A DNA stretch of 50,765 bases. It comes from CAMAVH01 sp964628235 (GTDB lineage Bacteria > Pseudomonadota > Alphaproteobacteria > SMXQ01). This document shows, one piece after another, positions 15,434-24,588 of this stretch. Position numbers and translations under genes: made by a program. How positions within the stretch are numbered: position 1 is the first letter of the stretch; each line of letters begins with the position of its first letter. The notes beneath the pieces are model-generated. The model saw only the letters and a list, made by a program, of their open reading frames with translations, ran no database searches and was not told the DNA's origin. The DNA lies in contig CAZVLU010000023.1 of assembly GCA_964628235.1 (NCBI GenBank), forward strand, positions 1 to 50,765, read 5' to 3'.

Positions 15434-16405
15434 TCACGGCCCGAGGCGCAGCGCCTGCACGGCGGTGTCGATCTTCTTGCGCTCGCCCTGAAAATAATCG
15501 CCGAAGCGTTCGTCGGGCAGGAACTGGCCGGTCCAGCCATATTGCTTGAGGCTGGCTTGCCATTGCGGCGTTTTGACCATTTGCGCCATGAGCTGGCCGA
15601 GCGCGCGCTGATGGGCGCGGCCGACATCGGGCGGCGCGATCAGGCCGCGCCAATTCATCAAACTGAGATTGATGCCGGCTTGCGCCAGGGTTGGCGCGTT
15701 GACATTGGCGGCGCGCACCCGGCCGCTGACGGCAAGGGCGCGCAAGCGACCGTCACGTAGGGGAATCAAAAATTCGCTGACGCCGCCGACCGCGGCGGTC
15801 GCCTGGCCGCGCAACAGCGTCACCAGCGCGTCGCCGCCGCCGGCATGGGGCAGATAGGGCATCAAAGCGGGGGAGACGCTGATCTGCGTGCCGATCAAGC
15901 CGATCAGGATATGGTCGATGCCGCCCGACGCGCCGCCGGCGAAGGCCACGGCGGCAGGTGTCGCGCGCACGGCGGCGAGAAGCTCGATCAAGGTTTTATA
16001 ACGCGAGGCCGCCGGCACGACGATCACTTCCGGCTCTTCGGCGAGCAAGGCGATGGGCGTGATGGCGTCGAGCAGCTTGCCGGCGCGCGCCGCCGACGCG
16101 GCGCCGAGCATGACGAAGCCGGTGGTCATGACGATGGCCTCGTCGGCGCGCCATTCGTTGTGCAGCTTGTCGAGCGCCAGCATGCCGCCGCGCCCGGGCT
16201 CGTAAGTGATGGTCACGTTGGACACCAATTTCGCGCCGGTGAGGGCGGCCTGCATGGCGCGCGCCGTCAGGTCATAACCGCCGCCGGGTGCCGCCGGCAC
16301 GACGATCTCGAGATCGGCGATGGCGGCTTTGGCGGGTGACCCTGTCAGGGTTGCGATGCTGGCGAGGCATATAAACGCGGCGATGCAACGGTGGCCAAAG
16401 CGCAT
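15434..16405 (-). CDS. Bug/TctC-family tripartite tricarboxylate transporter receptor, orphan
   Basis: 323 residues: a signal peptide (MRFGHRCIAAFICLASIATLTG..AKA), then the Bug fold with LEIVVPAAPGGGYDLTARAMQ and AFAGGASGGIDHILIGLIG. The periplasmic receptor binds a carboxylate-type ligand and delivers it to TctAB. No tctA/tctB is next to it; the complete set lies 1.7 kb further right on the same strand, so this copy may share that permease. The ATG at 16405 follows GGGGGGA. Similar in motifs to the TctC at 20189-21178. Confidence 0.88.
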   Translation of the reverse strand: MRFGHRCIAAFICLASIATLTGSPAKAAIADLEIVVPAAPGGGYDLTARAMQAALTGAKLVSNVTITYEPGRGGMLALDKLHNEWRADEAIVMTTGFVMLGAASAARAGKLLDAITPIALLAEEPEVIVVPAASRYKTLIELLAAVRATPAAVAFAGGASGGIDHILIGLIGTQISVSPALMPYLPHAGGGDALVTLLRGQATAAVGGVSEFLIPLRDGRLRALAVSGRVRAANVNAPTLAQAGINLSLMNWRGLIAPPDVGRAHQRALGQLMAQMVKTPQWQASLKQYGWTGQFLPDERFGDYFQGERKKIDTAVQALRLGP

Positions 16406-16542
16406 GGCATGTCCCCCCGAAAAGCCCGCCCGCGACGGGCCGGCGCTTACGCTGAACCTGGTCGCGACGCAAGCTTACGGCGGTCGGGGAAGCCTGTCAG
16501 CGCCTTAAACGGTCAGCGTTTTTACCCTATCGCGCCTTGGGG

Positions 16543-17658
16543 TCATTTGACGATGACCGGCTCGCCGTAAAACCGTCTCTTGGAAAAGGCGGAGACGCCG
16601 AAGGCGACTTCCAGCATCAGCCGCGCCGCGCCGCGCGGCGAGGTGCCCATGTGGAATCCGAACGGATCTTCGGCGAAGCCGAAACCGCTCTCGCCGGTGA
16701 CCACTTGCAGATTATGCGCGCCATAAGCCGTGATCACTTCGGCGGCGGGGTGGCCGACCAGCAGGGTCATCTGGTGGCGCCAAGCGCGTTCGCGATGGCT
16801 GCCGCGGACGAAAACATGCGGCCCGGCCTCCTGATCGACGGCTGTGAGATAGAAGAAAAACTTCAGCGTCTGCCAATCGTCGAGATCGAAATGAAAGCGG
16901 TCTTGCGACGCGAGATGCAGGTCTGCTTCGCGCGCTTTTGTCGGGAAGCTCCACCACAGCCGGGTGGCGGCAAACTGCGCTTGCGGGCCGAGATAAGCGT
17001 TCGCCACCGCCTGCAGCGCTGGATCGCGCCGGATTCGCGTTACGGCCTCGCAGCGCTCGATGCTGTCGAAATAATGCCCCGTGAGGAGAGGCCGCGCAAA
17101 GCGCATCTCTGCCGTGGCATGGTCGTCGGGATAGAAGGGCAGCGTGCGGTCGAAATTGCCGAAGCAGGGCGTGCGCCGGGTGAAGTCATGGACCTCATCG
17201 ACGATGGTTTTCGGCAGCACGAAATTCGGCGCGAGGCCGTCGGCCTCCAGCCGCTGGAGCGCCTCCGCGAGATCGATGCCTTGAAAAAGCGTATCGCCGA
17301 GAACGGCAAGGCGCGACGGCGGATGCCGCCGCTGGTATGCCCGGCGGATCGGTATGAAGCGGCCGAAAGCGAACATCAGAAGCCAGGACGGATTCTCGAC
17401 CGCGTCGGCCAGATAGGTCGGCAACCGCGCCGCGATGCGGCGATAGCGGCCGAACCGCTCAGCCTTCGGCACCACCTGGTTCGCCGGCAGAAGCGGAATG
17501 CCGAGCGGCGCGATGCTGCTGTGCGCTCGCGGCAATCCCGGCAGAGCGCCGTCGCTTTGCATGATGATATCGCTGCTCAGCGCGATGTTGCCCGGCAGAA
17601 CGATGCTGTTGGATGGCGGGAGTTGAATTCCCGTCGGTGTCGCCGGCTCTTTGCCCAT
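16543..17658 (-). CDS. Phytanoyl-CoA dioxygenase (PhyH)-like Fe(II)/2-oxoglutarate oxygenase
   Basis: 371 residues from the ATG at 17658. The C-terminal half shows the double-stranded beta-helix pattern: FHFDLDDW supplies the HxD iron ligands (His256, Asp258), GPHVFVRGSHR follows, and FHMGTSPRGAARLMLEV supplies the distal His336. The N-terminal 110 residues are less familiar. Members hydroxylate diverse small molecules using 2-oxoglutarate and O2; the substrate here is unknown. No partner gene is adjacent, and a TTG two codons upstream is an unlikely alternative start. Confidence 0.75.
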   Translation of the reverse strand: MGKEPATPTGIQLPPSNSIVLPGNIALSSDIIMQSDGALPGLPRAHSSIAPLGIPLLPANQVVPKAERFGRYRRIAARLPTYLADAVENPSWLLMFAFGRFIPIRRAYQRRHPPSRLAVLGDTLFQGIDLAEALQRLEADGLAPNFVLPKTIVDEVHDFTRRTPCFGNFDRTLPFYPDDHATAEMRFARPLLTGHYFDSIERCEAVTRIRRDPALQAVANAYLGPQAQFAATRLWWSFPTKAREADLHLASQDRFHFDLDDWQTLKFFFYLTAVDQEAGPHVFVRGSHRERAWRHQMTLLVGHPAAEVITAYGAHNLQVVTGESGFGFAEDPFGFHMGTSPRGAARLMLEVAFGVSAFSKRRFYGEPVIVK

Positions 17659-18047
17659 GGCCAAGCTCTTGATTTATGCGGTCGATGTTTCGGCGGCCGC
17701 GGCACCACCGCCTTTCAGCTTTTAACGAATAGCCCCCGTTGAAGAACATGCCTGCGCCGCAGTCGCGCGGGCGCTTAGTCCGGCCTCATGTCGCGCCGAG
17801 CGTGGAGCGCGCGGCGCCATGAGGCTTCGCAGTATCGTCATCTCGCCATCGTTGCGCGCAGCTTTGCCCCATCTGCGCGCGCGCAAAATCTATCCGTGGT
17901 TTTCTCACGCGGCCTGTAGAAATTTCGCAGAGGCCGGCGAGCAGAATCGAACAAAATGAAGGGCTTAAAGAAATAGCCCGAGCGGTCCAGCTGAATATGT
18001 CCAACTTGCTATAAGTGCGGCGAAAAGTGGTTCGCGCATAAACGACA
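17659..18047. other. Intergenic stretch between the PhyH-like gene and the tct operon terminator
   Basis: About 390 bp holding the presumed promoter of the minus-strand PhyH-like gene. A 117-codon minus-strand frame across it lacks a ribosome-binding site and recognisable features. No RNA gene or repeat is seen. Confidence 0.4.
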
Positions 18048-18074
18048 ATGGGCGCATCCAGCGGATGCGCCCAT
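18048..18074 (-). terminator. Rho-independent terminator of the tctCBA operon
   Basis: A perfect 12-bp stem, ATGGGCGCATCC/GGATGCGCCCAT, with an AGC/GCT loop. On the minus strand it lies 29 bases after the tctA stop and is followed by TGTCGTTT. The strong stem and position support termination. Confidence 0.75.
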
Positions 18075-18102
18075 ATCTCGGTCGTGCAAAAAAACCGCGC
18101 GG

Positions 18103-19596
18103 CTAAGCGGCGGGCTTTTTGCGCCGCGCCAGTTTCCAAATCGTCGGGCCGATCAGCACGACCAGCGAAAGCGCCAGCAAACCGGCCGAAATCGGCGCTT
18201 GCAGGAAGACGACGAAATCGCCTTGGCTGATCGAGAGGGCGCGGCGCATCTGCTGTTCGCAGAGCGGGCCGAGGATCAGGCCGATCACCGCCGGCGCCAC
18301 CGGAATGTCGAAGCGGCGCATCAGGAAACCGACGATGCCGACGATATAGAGCGTCATCAGATCGACGACAGAATTGTTCAGGCTATAGGTGCCGAGCGTG
18401 GCGAACACCAAGATGCCGCCATAGAGATAGGGCCTGGGAATCTGCAGCAACTTCACCCACAGGCCGACGAGCGGCAGGTTCAGCACCAGCAGCATGACGT
18501 TGCCGATATAGAGGCTGGCGATCAGGCCCCATACCAGGTCGGGCGAATTGTCGAACAGTAGCGGGCCGGGCTGCAGGCCATATTGCTGGAACGCGGCGAG
18601 CATGATGGCGGCGGTCGCCGAGGTCGGCAGGCCGAGCGTGAGCAGCGGCACGAGGACGCCGGCAGCAGCCGAGTTGTTGGCGGCCTCGGGGCCGGCGACG
18701 CCTTCGATGGCGCCCTTGCCGAACTCCTCCGGATGTTTGGTCAGGCGCTTTTCGATGGCGTAGGACATGAACGTCGGAATCTCGCCGCCGCCCGACGGCA
18801 TGGCGCCGAACGGGAAGCCGAGCGCGGTGCCGCGCAGCCAGGGCTTCCACGAGCGCGACCAGTCCTGCCGGGTCATCCAGGTGCCGCCCTTGAGGCTGTT
18901 GATCGTCTCGGGCCCAGTCTTGCGCGTCGCGACATAGAAGGTCTCGCCGACGGCGAACAGGCCGATCACGACGATGACGACATCGATGCCGTCGAGCATC
19001 TGCGGCACGCCCATGGCGAAGCGCGCTTGGCCGGTCTGGCTGTCGATGCCGATGAGGCCGAGCGCCACGCCGAACAGCAAGCTGGCGAGGCCGCGCGGCA
19101 GCGAATTGCCGAGCACGGCGGAGACGGTGGTGAAGCTCAGCACCATCAGCGCGAAATATTCGGCCGGGCCGAAGCGCAGCGCGAAGTCCGCCACGGCGGG
19201 GGCGAGGAAGGTGATCAGGATGGTGCCGATGGTGCCGGCGATGAAGGAGCCGATGGCGGCAGTGGCGAGCGCCGGGCCGCCACGGCCCTTCTTGGCCATC
19301 AGGTTGCCTTCGATCGAGGTGATGATCGACGCGCTCTCGCCCGGCGTGTTGAGCAGGATCGATGTCGTCGAGCCGCCGTACATGCCGCCGTAATAAATGC
19401 CGGCGAACATGATGAAGGCGCTGGTCGGATCGAGATTGAACGTGATCGGCAGCAAGAGCGCCACAGTGAGCGCCGGGCCGATGCCGGGCAACACGCCGAC
19501 CGCCGTGCCGAGCGTGACGCCGAGCAGCGCCCAGCCGAGATTCTGCAGCGTGAGGGCGACGGCGAAGCCGTGCAGCAGCGCATCCACGGTGGTCAT
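18103..19596 (-). CDS. tctA: Tripartite tricarboxylate transporter large permease TctA
   Basis: 497 residues and about 12 helices. Family signatures include LGTAVGVLPGIGPALTVALLLP, FAGIYYGGMYGGSTTSILLNTPGESAS near the N-terminus and PSGGGEIPTFMSYAIEK in the middle, with the repeat AAGVLVPLLTLGLPTSATAAIM later. It forms the ion-coupled channel of the TTT system with TctB, fed by a periplasmic TctC. Its ATG overlaps the tctB stop by one base (TGATG on the minus strand). It is the last gene of tctC-tctB-tctA. Confidence 0.96.
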   Translation of the reverse strand: MTTVDALLHGFAVALTLQNLGWALLGVTLGTAVGVLPGIGPALTVALLLPITFNLDPTSAFIMFAGIYYGGMYGGSTTSILLNTPGESASIITSIEGNLMAKKGRGGPALATAAIGSFIAGTIGTILITFLAPAVADFALRFGPAEYFALMVLSFTTVSAVLGNSLPRGLASLLFGVALGLIGIDSQTGQARFAMGVPQMLDGIDVVIVVIGLFAVGETFYVATRKTGPETINSLKGGTWMTRQDWSRSWKPWLRGTALGFPFGAMPSGGGEIPTFMSYAIEKRLTKHPEEFGKGAIEGVAGPEAANNSAAAGVLVPLLTLGLPTSATAAIMLAAFQQYGLQPGPLLFDNSPDLVWGLIASLYIGNVMLLVLNLPLVGLWVKLLQIPRPYLYGGILVFATLGTYSLNNSVVDLMTLYIVGIVGFLMRRFDIPVAPAVIGLILGPLCEQQMRRALSISQGDFVVFLQAPISAGLLALSLVVLIGPTIWKLARRKKPAA

Positions 19597-20108
19597 CAGA
19601 TCACGCCTTCCAAGATGCCGCCGGGCAAGCCGACGTCGAGGCCGTAGCTAAAGCCGAAGTAGGTGACGACGCAGAGAATGACGCCGATCAGCAGCGTCAC
19701 CAGCCAGTTGCGCGCGCCGAAGCCGTAGGCGGTGCAGACGAACAGCGCGATCGAGGCGATGATGAAGCCGGCGCGTTCGATCAGCAGAAAATCGAGAATG
19801 AGGCCGACGCTGATCCAGGCGAAGGGCACCCAGGTGAAGGCCGGCGCGTCGGCTTGCGCGCCCTCGCCGACCCATTGGCCCGACAGCGCCTCGCGCAGCA
19901 GGAAGCCGCCGATGACGATGAGCGCGATCGAGATGCCCCAGGGAAAGTCGGCAGGGCCGACGCGCGAATAGCCGCTGGTCGCCACCGGAATGGCCAGCGT
20001 GCCGATGACATAGAAGATGCCGAGGGCGATGACGGCGAGGGAGAGCAGGATTTCGCCGCGCAGGAAACGGGAGCGTGCGGAACGGGGGAGCATGGGACTG
20101 GGGACCAT
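19596..20108 (-). CDS. tctB: Tripartite tricarboxylate transporter small permease TctB
   Basis: 170 residues with four helices: LLSLAVIALGIFYVIGTLAIP, GISIALIVIGGFLLREAL, VGLILDFLLIERAGFIIASIALFVC and LLIGVILCVVTYFGFSYGLDVGLPGG. The YSRVGPADFPWG loop after helix 1 is typical of TctB. It works with TctA as the membrane part of a TTT transporter. The ATG at 20108 lacks a clear ribosome-binding site; an ATG at 20093 is equally possible. Confidence 0.9.
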   Translation of the reverse strand: MVPSPMLPRSARSRFLRGEILLSLAVIALGIFYVIGTLAIPVATSGYSRVGPADFPWGISIALIVIGGFLLREALSGQWVGEGAQADAPAFTWVPFAWISVGLILDFLLIERAGFIIASIALFVCTAYGFGARNWLVTLLIGVILCVVTYFGFSYGLDVGLPGGILEGVI

Positions 20109-20188
20109 GAGACTGTCGATCGCAGTTGGATGAACGGCGAAGGGGACCGGCGTCTGACCGGTCCCCTCTCGTCAGGTGCGGCGCTCGC

Positions 20189-21178
20189 TTACTTCACCAG
20201 GCCGATGGTCTTGAGGATGTCGGTGATGCGCGCGTCCTCCGCCTTCAGATAGGTGGCGAACTGATCGCCCGGCAAGTAGAGATCGACCCAATCGTTCTTC
20301 TCGAGGATCGCTTTCCACTGCGGGCTCTTCACCATGCGATCGACGACGCCGACCAGCTCGGCGGTCTGCGCCGCGCTCAGGCCCGGCGGGGCGACGACCG
20401 AACGCCAGTTGGCCAGTTCGATGTTGATGCCGCTCTCCATTAGCGTCGGCACGTCGGGCAGGGCGGCGATGCGCTTGTCGCCCGAGACGGCAAGGGCGCG
20501 CAGACGATTCGCTTTGATCGGGCCGGCGAATTCGCCGTAGCCGCTGATGCCGGCGGCGACATGGTTGCCCATGATCGCGGCGAGCGCTTCGCCGCCGCCC
20601 GAGAAGGGCACGTAGTTGATCTTCGACGGATCGGCGCCGACGTCTTTGGCGATCAGGCCGGCAAGGATATGGTCGGTGCCGCCGGCCGAGCCGCCGGCGA
20701 TGGCGACCGCGCCGGGGTTCGCCTTGATGCGGTCGGCGAGCTCTTTCATCGTCTTGATCGGCGAGGCGGCGGGCACGACGATCACTTCATATTCGCCGGT
20801 CAGGCGCGCGATCGGCGTGACTTGCTGCAAGGTGACGGCCGACTTGTTGGTCAGGATGGCGCCGACCATGACGAGGCCGTTGACCATGAGCTGGCTGCCG
20901 TCGCCCTTCATGTTGTTGACCAGCGAGGCGAGGCCGATGGTGCCGCCGGCGCCGGTGACGTTCGCCACTTGCACGTTCTTGACGATGCCGGCTTGGGTGA
21001 TGGCCGACTGCATCTGGCGCGCGGTCGAGTCCCAACCGCCGCCGGGCGCGGCGGGCGCCATGATCTTCAATTGCTGGATGCTCTGGGCTTGCGCGTCATG
21101 GGCGAGAACGGGGCCGAGCGTCAGCGCGGCGGCGCCCAAGCCGAACAGCGCGGCGCGGCGAGTGAAGGAGAGGGACAT
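20189..21178 (-). CDS. tctC: Tripartite tricarboxylate transporter receptor TctC (Bug family)
   Basis: 329 residues from the ATG at 21178, with GGAGA upstream. The signal peptide contains an arginine pair (FTRRAALFGLGAAALTLG...AQAQ). The mature Bug domain has LKIMAPAAPGGGWDSTARQMQ and AIAGGSAGGTDHILAGLIA. It is the first gene of tctCBA, so it is the cognate receptor of the TctAB permease. The ligand (citrate, other di- or tricarboxylates, or terephthalate-like acids) cannot be read from sequence. An 80-base gap separates it from tctB. Confidence 0.94.
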   Translation of the reverse strand: MSLSFTRRAALFGLGAAALTLGPVLAHDAQAQSIQQLKIMAPAAPGGGWDSTARQMQSAITQAGIVKNVQVANVTGAGGTIGLASLVNNMKGDGSQLMVNGLVMVGAILTNKSAVTLQQVTPIARLTGEYEVIVVPAASPIKTMKELADRIKANPGAVAIAGGSAGGTDHILAGLIAKDVGADPSKINYVPFSGGGEALAAIMGNHVAAGISGYGEFAGPIKANRLRALAVSGDKRIAALPDVPTLMESGINIELANWRSVVAPPGLSAAQTAELVGVVDRMVKSPQWKAILEKNDWVDLYLPGDQFATYLKAEDARITDILKTIGLVK

Positions 21179-21509
21179 GGGGAATCTCCGTGAGGATGCG
21201 CGGGGGAAAGGGAATAGCTGTCGAGAGTAGGTCCGTCTTATGACGACCGGCAAGTCTCAGCGTGGTAACCACCGCCCATGCTGCAACGCACAATAAGAGG
21301 ATGTTTCCTCCAGCCGTATCACGGCAGCCGCGTCTGAAACGAGTTCCGTTTGTGGCCACCTAATATTCTCGACCGGACGGCAATGCGAGATGCAATGGCG
21401 GCAGCTAAGCGCATCCAACAAAGACTTCACTGCTATTTTTCGGATCAACAAAACCATAAGAAAAACTAGGTAATATATAAAGTTAGAGAACTCGTATAAT
21501 ATTGGCTTG
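21179..21509. other. Divergent intergenic region between tctC and the PAS-like gene
   Basis: 331 bp, clearly more AT-rich than its surroundings towards the right. TATAAT at 21495-21500 lies only nine bases before the ATG at 21510, so transcription from it would give an almost leaderless message or use the later ATG at 21519. No convincing -35 hexamer or operator palindrome is seen. Confidence 0.45.
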
Positions 21510-22139
21510 ATGAAATTCATGACCCCTCAAGACATCCTCAATGCGCTCGACGGCACAGCTTATATGGTGGACCGAGAGGGAATCATTATGGCGGTCGGCC
21601 GGCCCGCGTGGGAGGCTTTTGCCGAAGAAACAGCGGCCGATGTCGCAGATGGCGATGCCGTTGTCGGCAAATCGCTGTTCGCGATGTTTCGTGGCGACGC
21701 TGTCAAAGACGCTTATCGTCAATTGCATGACAGCGCATGGCGGCGGCAAAAGCGATTGATCTCATTCGAATACCGTTGCGACTCGCCCGCCGTCGAACGG
21801 CATATGCGAATGTCGATCAGCGCGGTCCAACAGGGCGGCGAAACGATCGCGGTGCTCTATCAATCTCAGACGCTTCACCAGCGTTCGCGCATTCCGATGA
21901 TGATGTTCGCCGAGGAAAAGTGGCTGTCCGAGGGAATGACATACGACGACTCGCAAATTCTAAACATGTGCAGCTATTGCCATGATGTGACATGGCCGGT
22001 CGGCGCTCATGCGGAAAACAAGACATGGATTTCGCCCGACGAATATTATCGCCGGATTGGCCCGAACGACGTGGTGATCAGCCACGGCATCTGCCCGTCT
22101 TGCTTCGAACGCGTTGTGCGGTCTAACAGAGCGGCCTGA
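21510..22139 (+). CDS. PAS-like sensor protein with C-terminal two-CxxC (zinc-ribbon-like) module
   Basis: 209 residues. The first ~130 residues resemble a PAS fold (ILNALDGTAYMVDREGIIMAVG..AWEAFAEE ... GKSLFAMFRGDAVKDAY ... ISAVQQGGETIAVLYQSQ). The rest carries CSYCHDVTWP and, about 40 residues later, GICPSCFERV, four Cys likely to bind one metal. No output kinase, cyclase or DNA-binding domain is present, so signalling must go through a partner. The ATG at 21510 may be nearly leaderless. Neighbours give no clue. Confidence 0.6.
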   Translation: MKFMTPQDILNALDGTAYMVDREGIIMAVGRPAWEAFAEETAADVADGDAVVGKSLFAMFRGDAVKDAYRQLHDSAWRRQKRLISFEYRCDSPAVERHMRMSISAVQQGGETIAVLYQSQTLHQRSRIPMMMFAEEKWLSEGMTYDDSQILNMCSYCHDVTWPVGAHAENKTWISPDEYYRRIGPNDVVISHGICPSCFERVVRSNRAA

Positions 22140-22166
22140 CTGACGCGGAAGCGATCTGCGCGATAA

Positions 22167-23219
22167 TCAAGGCTTCGGCGTAAGTTTTTGACGGCCTTCT
22201 TCGTCGGCGCCGGACGGCAGGGCGGCTTTGGGCGCGGCGATCCAGGCGAGGATGTCGTCCCACACCGCCTGGGCCTGTAAATCGCGCAGCAGCATGTGAT
22301 AGCCGCGGCTGTAGATGGCGACACGATGCGCGCCGCTTTTGGGCAGGCGCGACATCATGGCGAGCGTCGGCTTTTCCGGCACCACTTCATCGCGTGCGCC
22401 GTACAGAATCAGGCTCGGCCCGGACAATTTCGGCGCGGCTTCGAACGCGTCGTCCATCAAATCGACGAGGCCGCGGATGCTGTCGATGCGGGTCGATTTG
22501 ATGACCAGCGGGTCCGCCGACAATTTGCGCAGCATATCGATGTTGTCGGACGGCATGATGTCGAGGCCTTTGGCCGACAGCGCCATCCACGGCACCGTGT
22601 TGCTGGCGATCCACAACGCCCAGGTCTGATAGAACGGCATATGGCTGCGGTCCCATACGGCGGGCGCCACGAGGATGACGCCATCGACATCCGGCGCAGC
22701 GCCGCTCGTCATCGCCATCATGCTGATCGCGCCGCCCATGCTTTCGCCCATGAGATAGAGCGGCAGGCCTGGATGGCGCTTGCGCAGCAGCGCGGCCGTC
22801 GTGCGGACGTCGTCGACGTAGGTGTCGATGCCGGCCCAGCGGCCGGCGTCGGCGCCGCGACCGAAACCGCGCTGATCATAAGCGTAGGTCGCGACGCCGC
22901 GCGCCGCCCAATAGGGCCCCGGCATGTCGAAGGCGTTGGAATAATCATTGAAGCCGTGCAGCGCGAGGATGACGGCTTTGGCGTCCGGAGCCGGCCAGAC
23001 GCGCAGCGGCAGACGTGTGCCATCCGCCGTCGTCACGAAGGGCTGATCGCCGGCGAGATCGAGCGCGGGCGACGTCACGGCTGGTCCTGCCGGAATGAAG
23101 CGCGGCGCGCAGGCAGCGCCAGCGAACAACATAGCGAGCAACGCGGCAAGTGCGAAACAGCGGGCAAGGACGGGCATCCTAGGATTAACGACAGCCATGG
23201 TAACGATCGGTCGGGCCAT
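22167..23219 (-). CDS. Alpha/beta-hydrolase lipoprotein (lysophospholipase/monoacylglycerol-lipase type)
   Basis: 350 residues. A hydrophobic segment with lipobox-like AGAAC (about residues 20-37) suggests an exported lipoprotein, although the N-region before it is long. The hydrolase domain has ILALHGFNDYSNAF (oxyanion region), the nucleophile motif GESMGG, an Asp in ILYGARDEVVP and the catalytic His in SRGYHMLLRD. This pattern is that of PldB/monoacylglycerol lipase relatives. The ATG at 23219 is chosen (GGGAA upstream); ATGs at 23198 and 23177 are in frame. It lies 19 bases after the ABC ATPase gene. Confidence 0.85.
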   Translation of the reverse strand: MARPIVTMAVVNPRMPVLARCFALAALLAMLFAGAACAPRFIPAGPAVTSPALDLAGDQPFVTTADGTRLPLRVWPAPDAKAVILALHGFNDYSNAFDMPGPYWAARGVATYAYDQRGFGRGADAGRWAGIDTYVDDVRTTAALLRKRHPGLPLYLMGESMGGAISMMAMTSGAAPDVDGVILVAPAVWDRSHMPFYQTWALWIASNTVPWMALSAKGLDIMPSDNIDMLRKLSADPLVIKSTRIDSIRGLVDLMDDAFEAAPKLSGPSLILYGARDEVVPEKPTLAMMSRLPKSGAHRVAIYSRGYHMLLRDLQAQAVWDDILAWIAAPKAALPSGADEEGRQKLTPKP

Positions 23220-23238
23220 GCAATTCCCGCACCGTCGT

Positions 23239-24231
23239 TTATGTGGCCGCCGCGGCTTCGGCGAGCGTGGCGGCGCGCCGTCCGCCGGTCAGTTCGAGGA
23301 AGATGTCTTCCAGCCGGCTTTCCTCGGTGGTGACGTCGGCGATGACGATGCCGGCGGCGGCCAGCGCCGCGAAAATCTCGCCGATCTGCGTGCGGCTCGG
23401 CTGGTAGCGAAAGGCGATGCGGCGCGGCGGCAGCAGTTCGACGGCAAACTTGCTCAGCGCCGGCGGCACGCTGGCGATGTCGTCGGCCGCCGTCACGATC
23501 AGTTCCTTGCGGTCGAGGCGATGCAGCAGCGCGCTGGTCGTGTCGCAAGCGACGACTTCGCCGCGATCGATGATGGCGATCTGGTCGCACAGCTTCTCGG
23601 CTTCTTCGAGATAATGCGTCGTGAGCAGGATGGTGGTGCCCTGCTCGTTCATCGCTTTCATATAAGCCCACAAGCTTTGACGCAGCTCGACATCGACGCC
23701 GGCGGTCGGCTCGTCGAGCACCAGCACCGGCGGATTGTGCAGCATGGCCTTGCCGATCAGCAGGCGGCGGCGCATGCCGCCCGACAGCGTGCGGGCGTAG
23801 GCTTCGGCCTGTTCGGTGAGGCCGACGGCGCGCAGAATCTCGTCGGTGCGGCGCTCTTTCGTCGGCACGCCGTAAAAGCCCGATTGCAGGTTCAGCAGCG
23901 CGCGCGGCGTGAAGAACGGGTCGATGTTCAATTCCTGCGGCACCACGCCGATCGACAGGCGTGCGGCGCGCATGTCGCGCTGGATGTCGTGGCCCCAGAT
24001 GCGGACGTCGCCGCTGGTTTTGTTCACCAGGCCGGCGAGAATGTTGATGGTCGTCGATTTGCCGGCGCCGTTGGGACCCAGGAGGCCGAAAAACGAGCCG
24101 CGCGGGATTTTCAGATCGATGCCGCGCAAGGCCGTCTTGGCCAGCGTGGTCTTGCCGGCGGCATAGATTTTGGTCAGGCCGGAAATCTCGACGGCGTACT
24201 CGGGGGCGTCGGGCGGGGAAATCGGGGACAT
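23239..24231 (-). CDS. ABC-2-type transporter ATP-binding protein
   Basis: 330 residues: Walker A GPNGAGKST (52-60), signature LSGGMRRRLLIGKAML, Walker B VLVLDEPTAGVD and the H-loop THYLEEAE. A C-terminal ~90-residue extension is typical of drug/polysaccharide-type (DrrA-like) ATPases. The expected ABC-2 permease is not adjacent; the downstream gene is a lipase-like lipoprotein. The ATG at 24231 fits the usual family N-terminus. An ATG at 24300 with AAGGGGG upstream would add 23 residues and cannot be excluded. Confidence 0.9.
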   Translation of the reverse strand: MSPISPPDAPEYAVEISGLTKIYAAGKTTLAKTALRGIDLKIPRGSFFGLLGPNGAGKSTTINILAGLVNKTSGDVRIWGHDIQRDMRAARLSIGVVPQELNIDPFFTPRALLNLQSGFYGVPTKERRTDEILRAVGLTEQAEAYARTLSGGMRRRLLIGKAMLHNPPVLVLDEPTAGVDVELRQSLWAYMKAMNEQGTTILLTTHYLEEAEKLCDQIAIIDRGEVVACDTTSALLHRLDRKELIVTAADDIASVPPALSKFAVELLPPRRIAFRYQPSRTQIGEIFAALAAAGIVIADVTTEESRLEDIFLELTGGRRAATLAEAAAAT

Positions 24232-24393
24232 GGGGGGGCCAAAAGAACGGATGCGCAGGGTTGAGGCGGGATGTCGCCCGGGGGTATGATGGACCGTCAT
24301 TTTGGCCCCCTTGGCACAGTCCGTCAAACGGCGCGCCAATCATGCTATCAGGGGTCACCCATCCGTTCCCTTTATCGCCGCTTCGGAGATGTC

Positions 24394-24588
24394 ATGGCTG
24401 CCTCCAATCCCTTCGCTCCGCCCGAAACCATCGCCACCGACGCCTTGTCGGTCGCCTGCGACGGCCCCGGCGGCGCGCTCGGCCATCCGCGCGTCTATCT
24501 CACCCTGGAAGGCAAGGGCGAGGTCGAATGCCCTTACTGCGACCGCAAATATGTCCTGAAGGCGGGCGCGAAACCGGCCGCGCATTGA
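24394..24588 (+). CDS. Zinc-finger (zf-CHCC, NDUFS6-like) domain protein
   Basis: 64 residues ending in the zf-CHCC motif: a Cys in ALSVACDG, a His in LGHPRVYL, then VECPYCDRKYVLK. Alphaproteobacterial zf-CHCC proteins are homologues of mitochondrial complex I subunit NDUFS6. GGAG sits five bases before the ATG. The stop overlaps the polA ATG (TGATG), so polA translation is coupled to this gene. Confidence 0.9.
   Translation: MAASNPFAPPETIATDALSVACDGPGGALGHPRVYLTLEGKGEVECPYCDRKYVLKAGAKPAAH

Noticed and set aside
16406..16542. Small hairpin AAACG/CGTTT near 16507 as a terminator
   Set aside because: Five A/T-rich base pairs with only two further Ts on the plus strand, where no gene precedes it; too weak to call.
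17786..18139. Minus-strand frame of 117 codons in the gap beside the tct terminator
   Set aside because: It crosses the terminator and the end of tctA, and lacks a ribosome-binding site or recognisable sequence features.
18583..19647. Plus-strand open frame of 354 codons opposite tctA
   Set aside because: Low-complexity His/Arg/Gly/Ala composition and no ribosome-binding site; TctA signatures on the minus strand are unambiguous.
24261..24587. Upstream extension of the polA frame (about 109 codons)
   Set aside because: It overlaps the zf-CHCC gene in another frame and has no polymerase-like sequence; the ATG at 24588 begins the normal PolA N-terminus.
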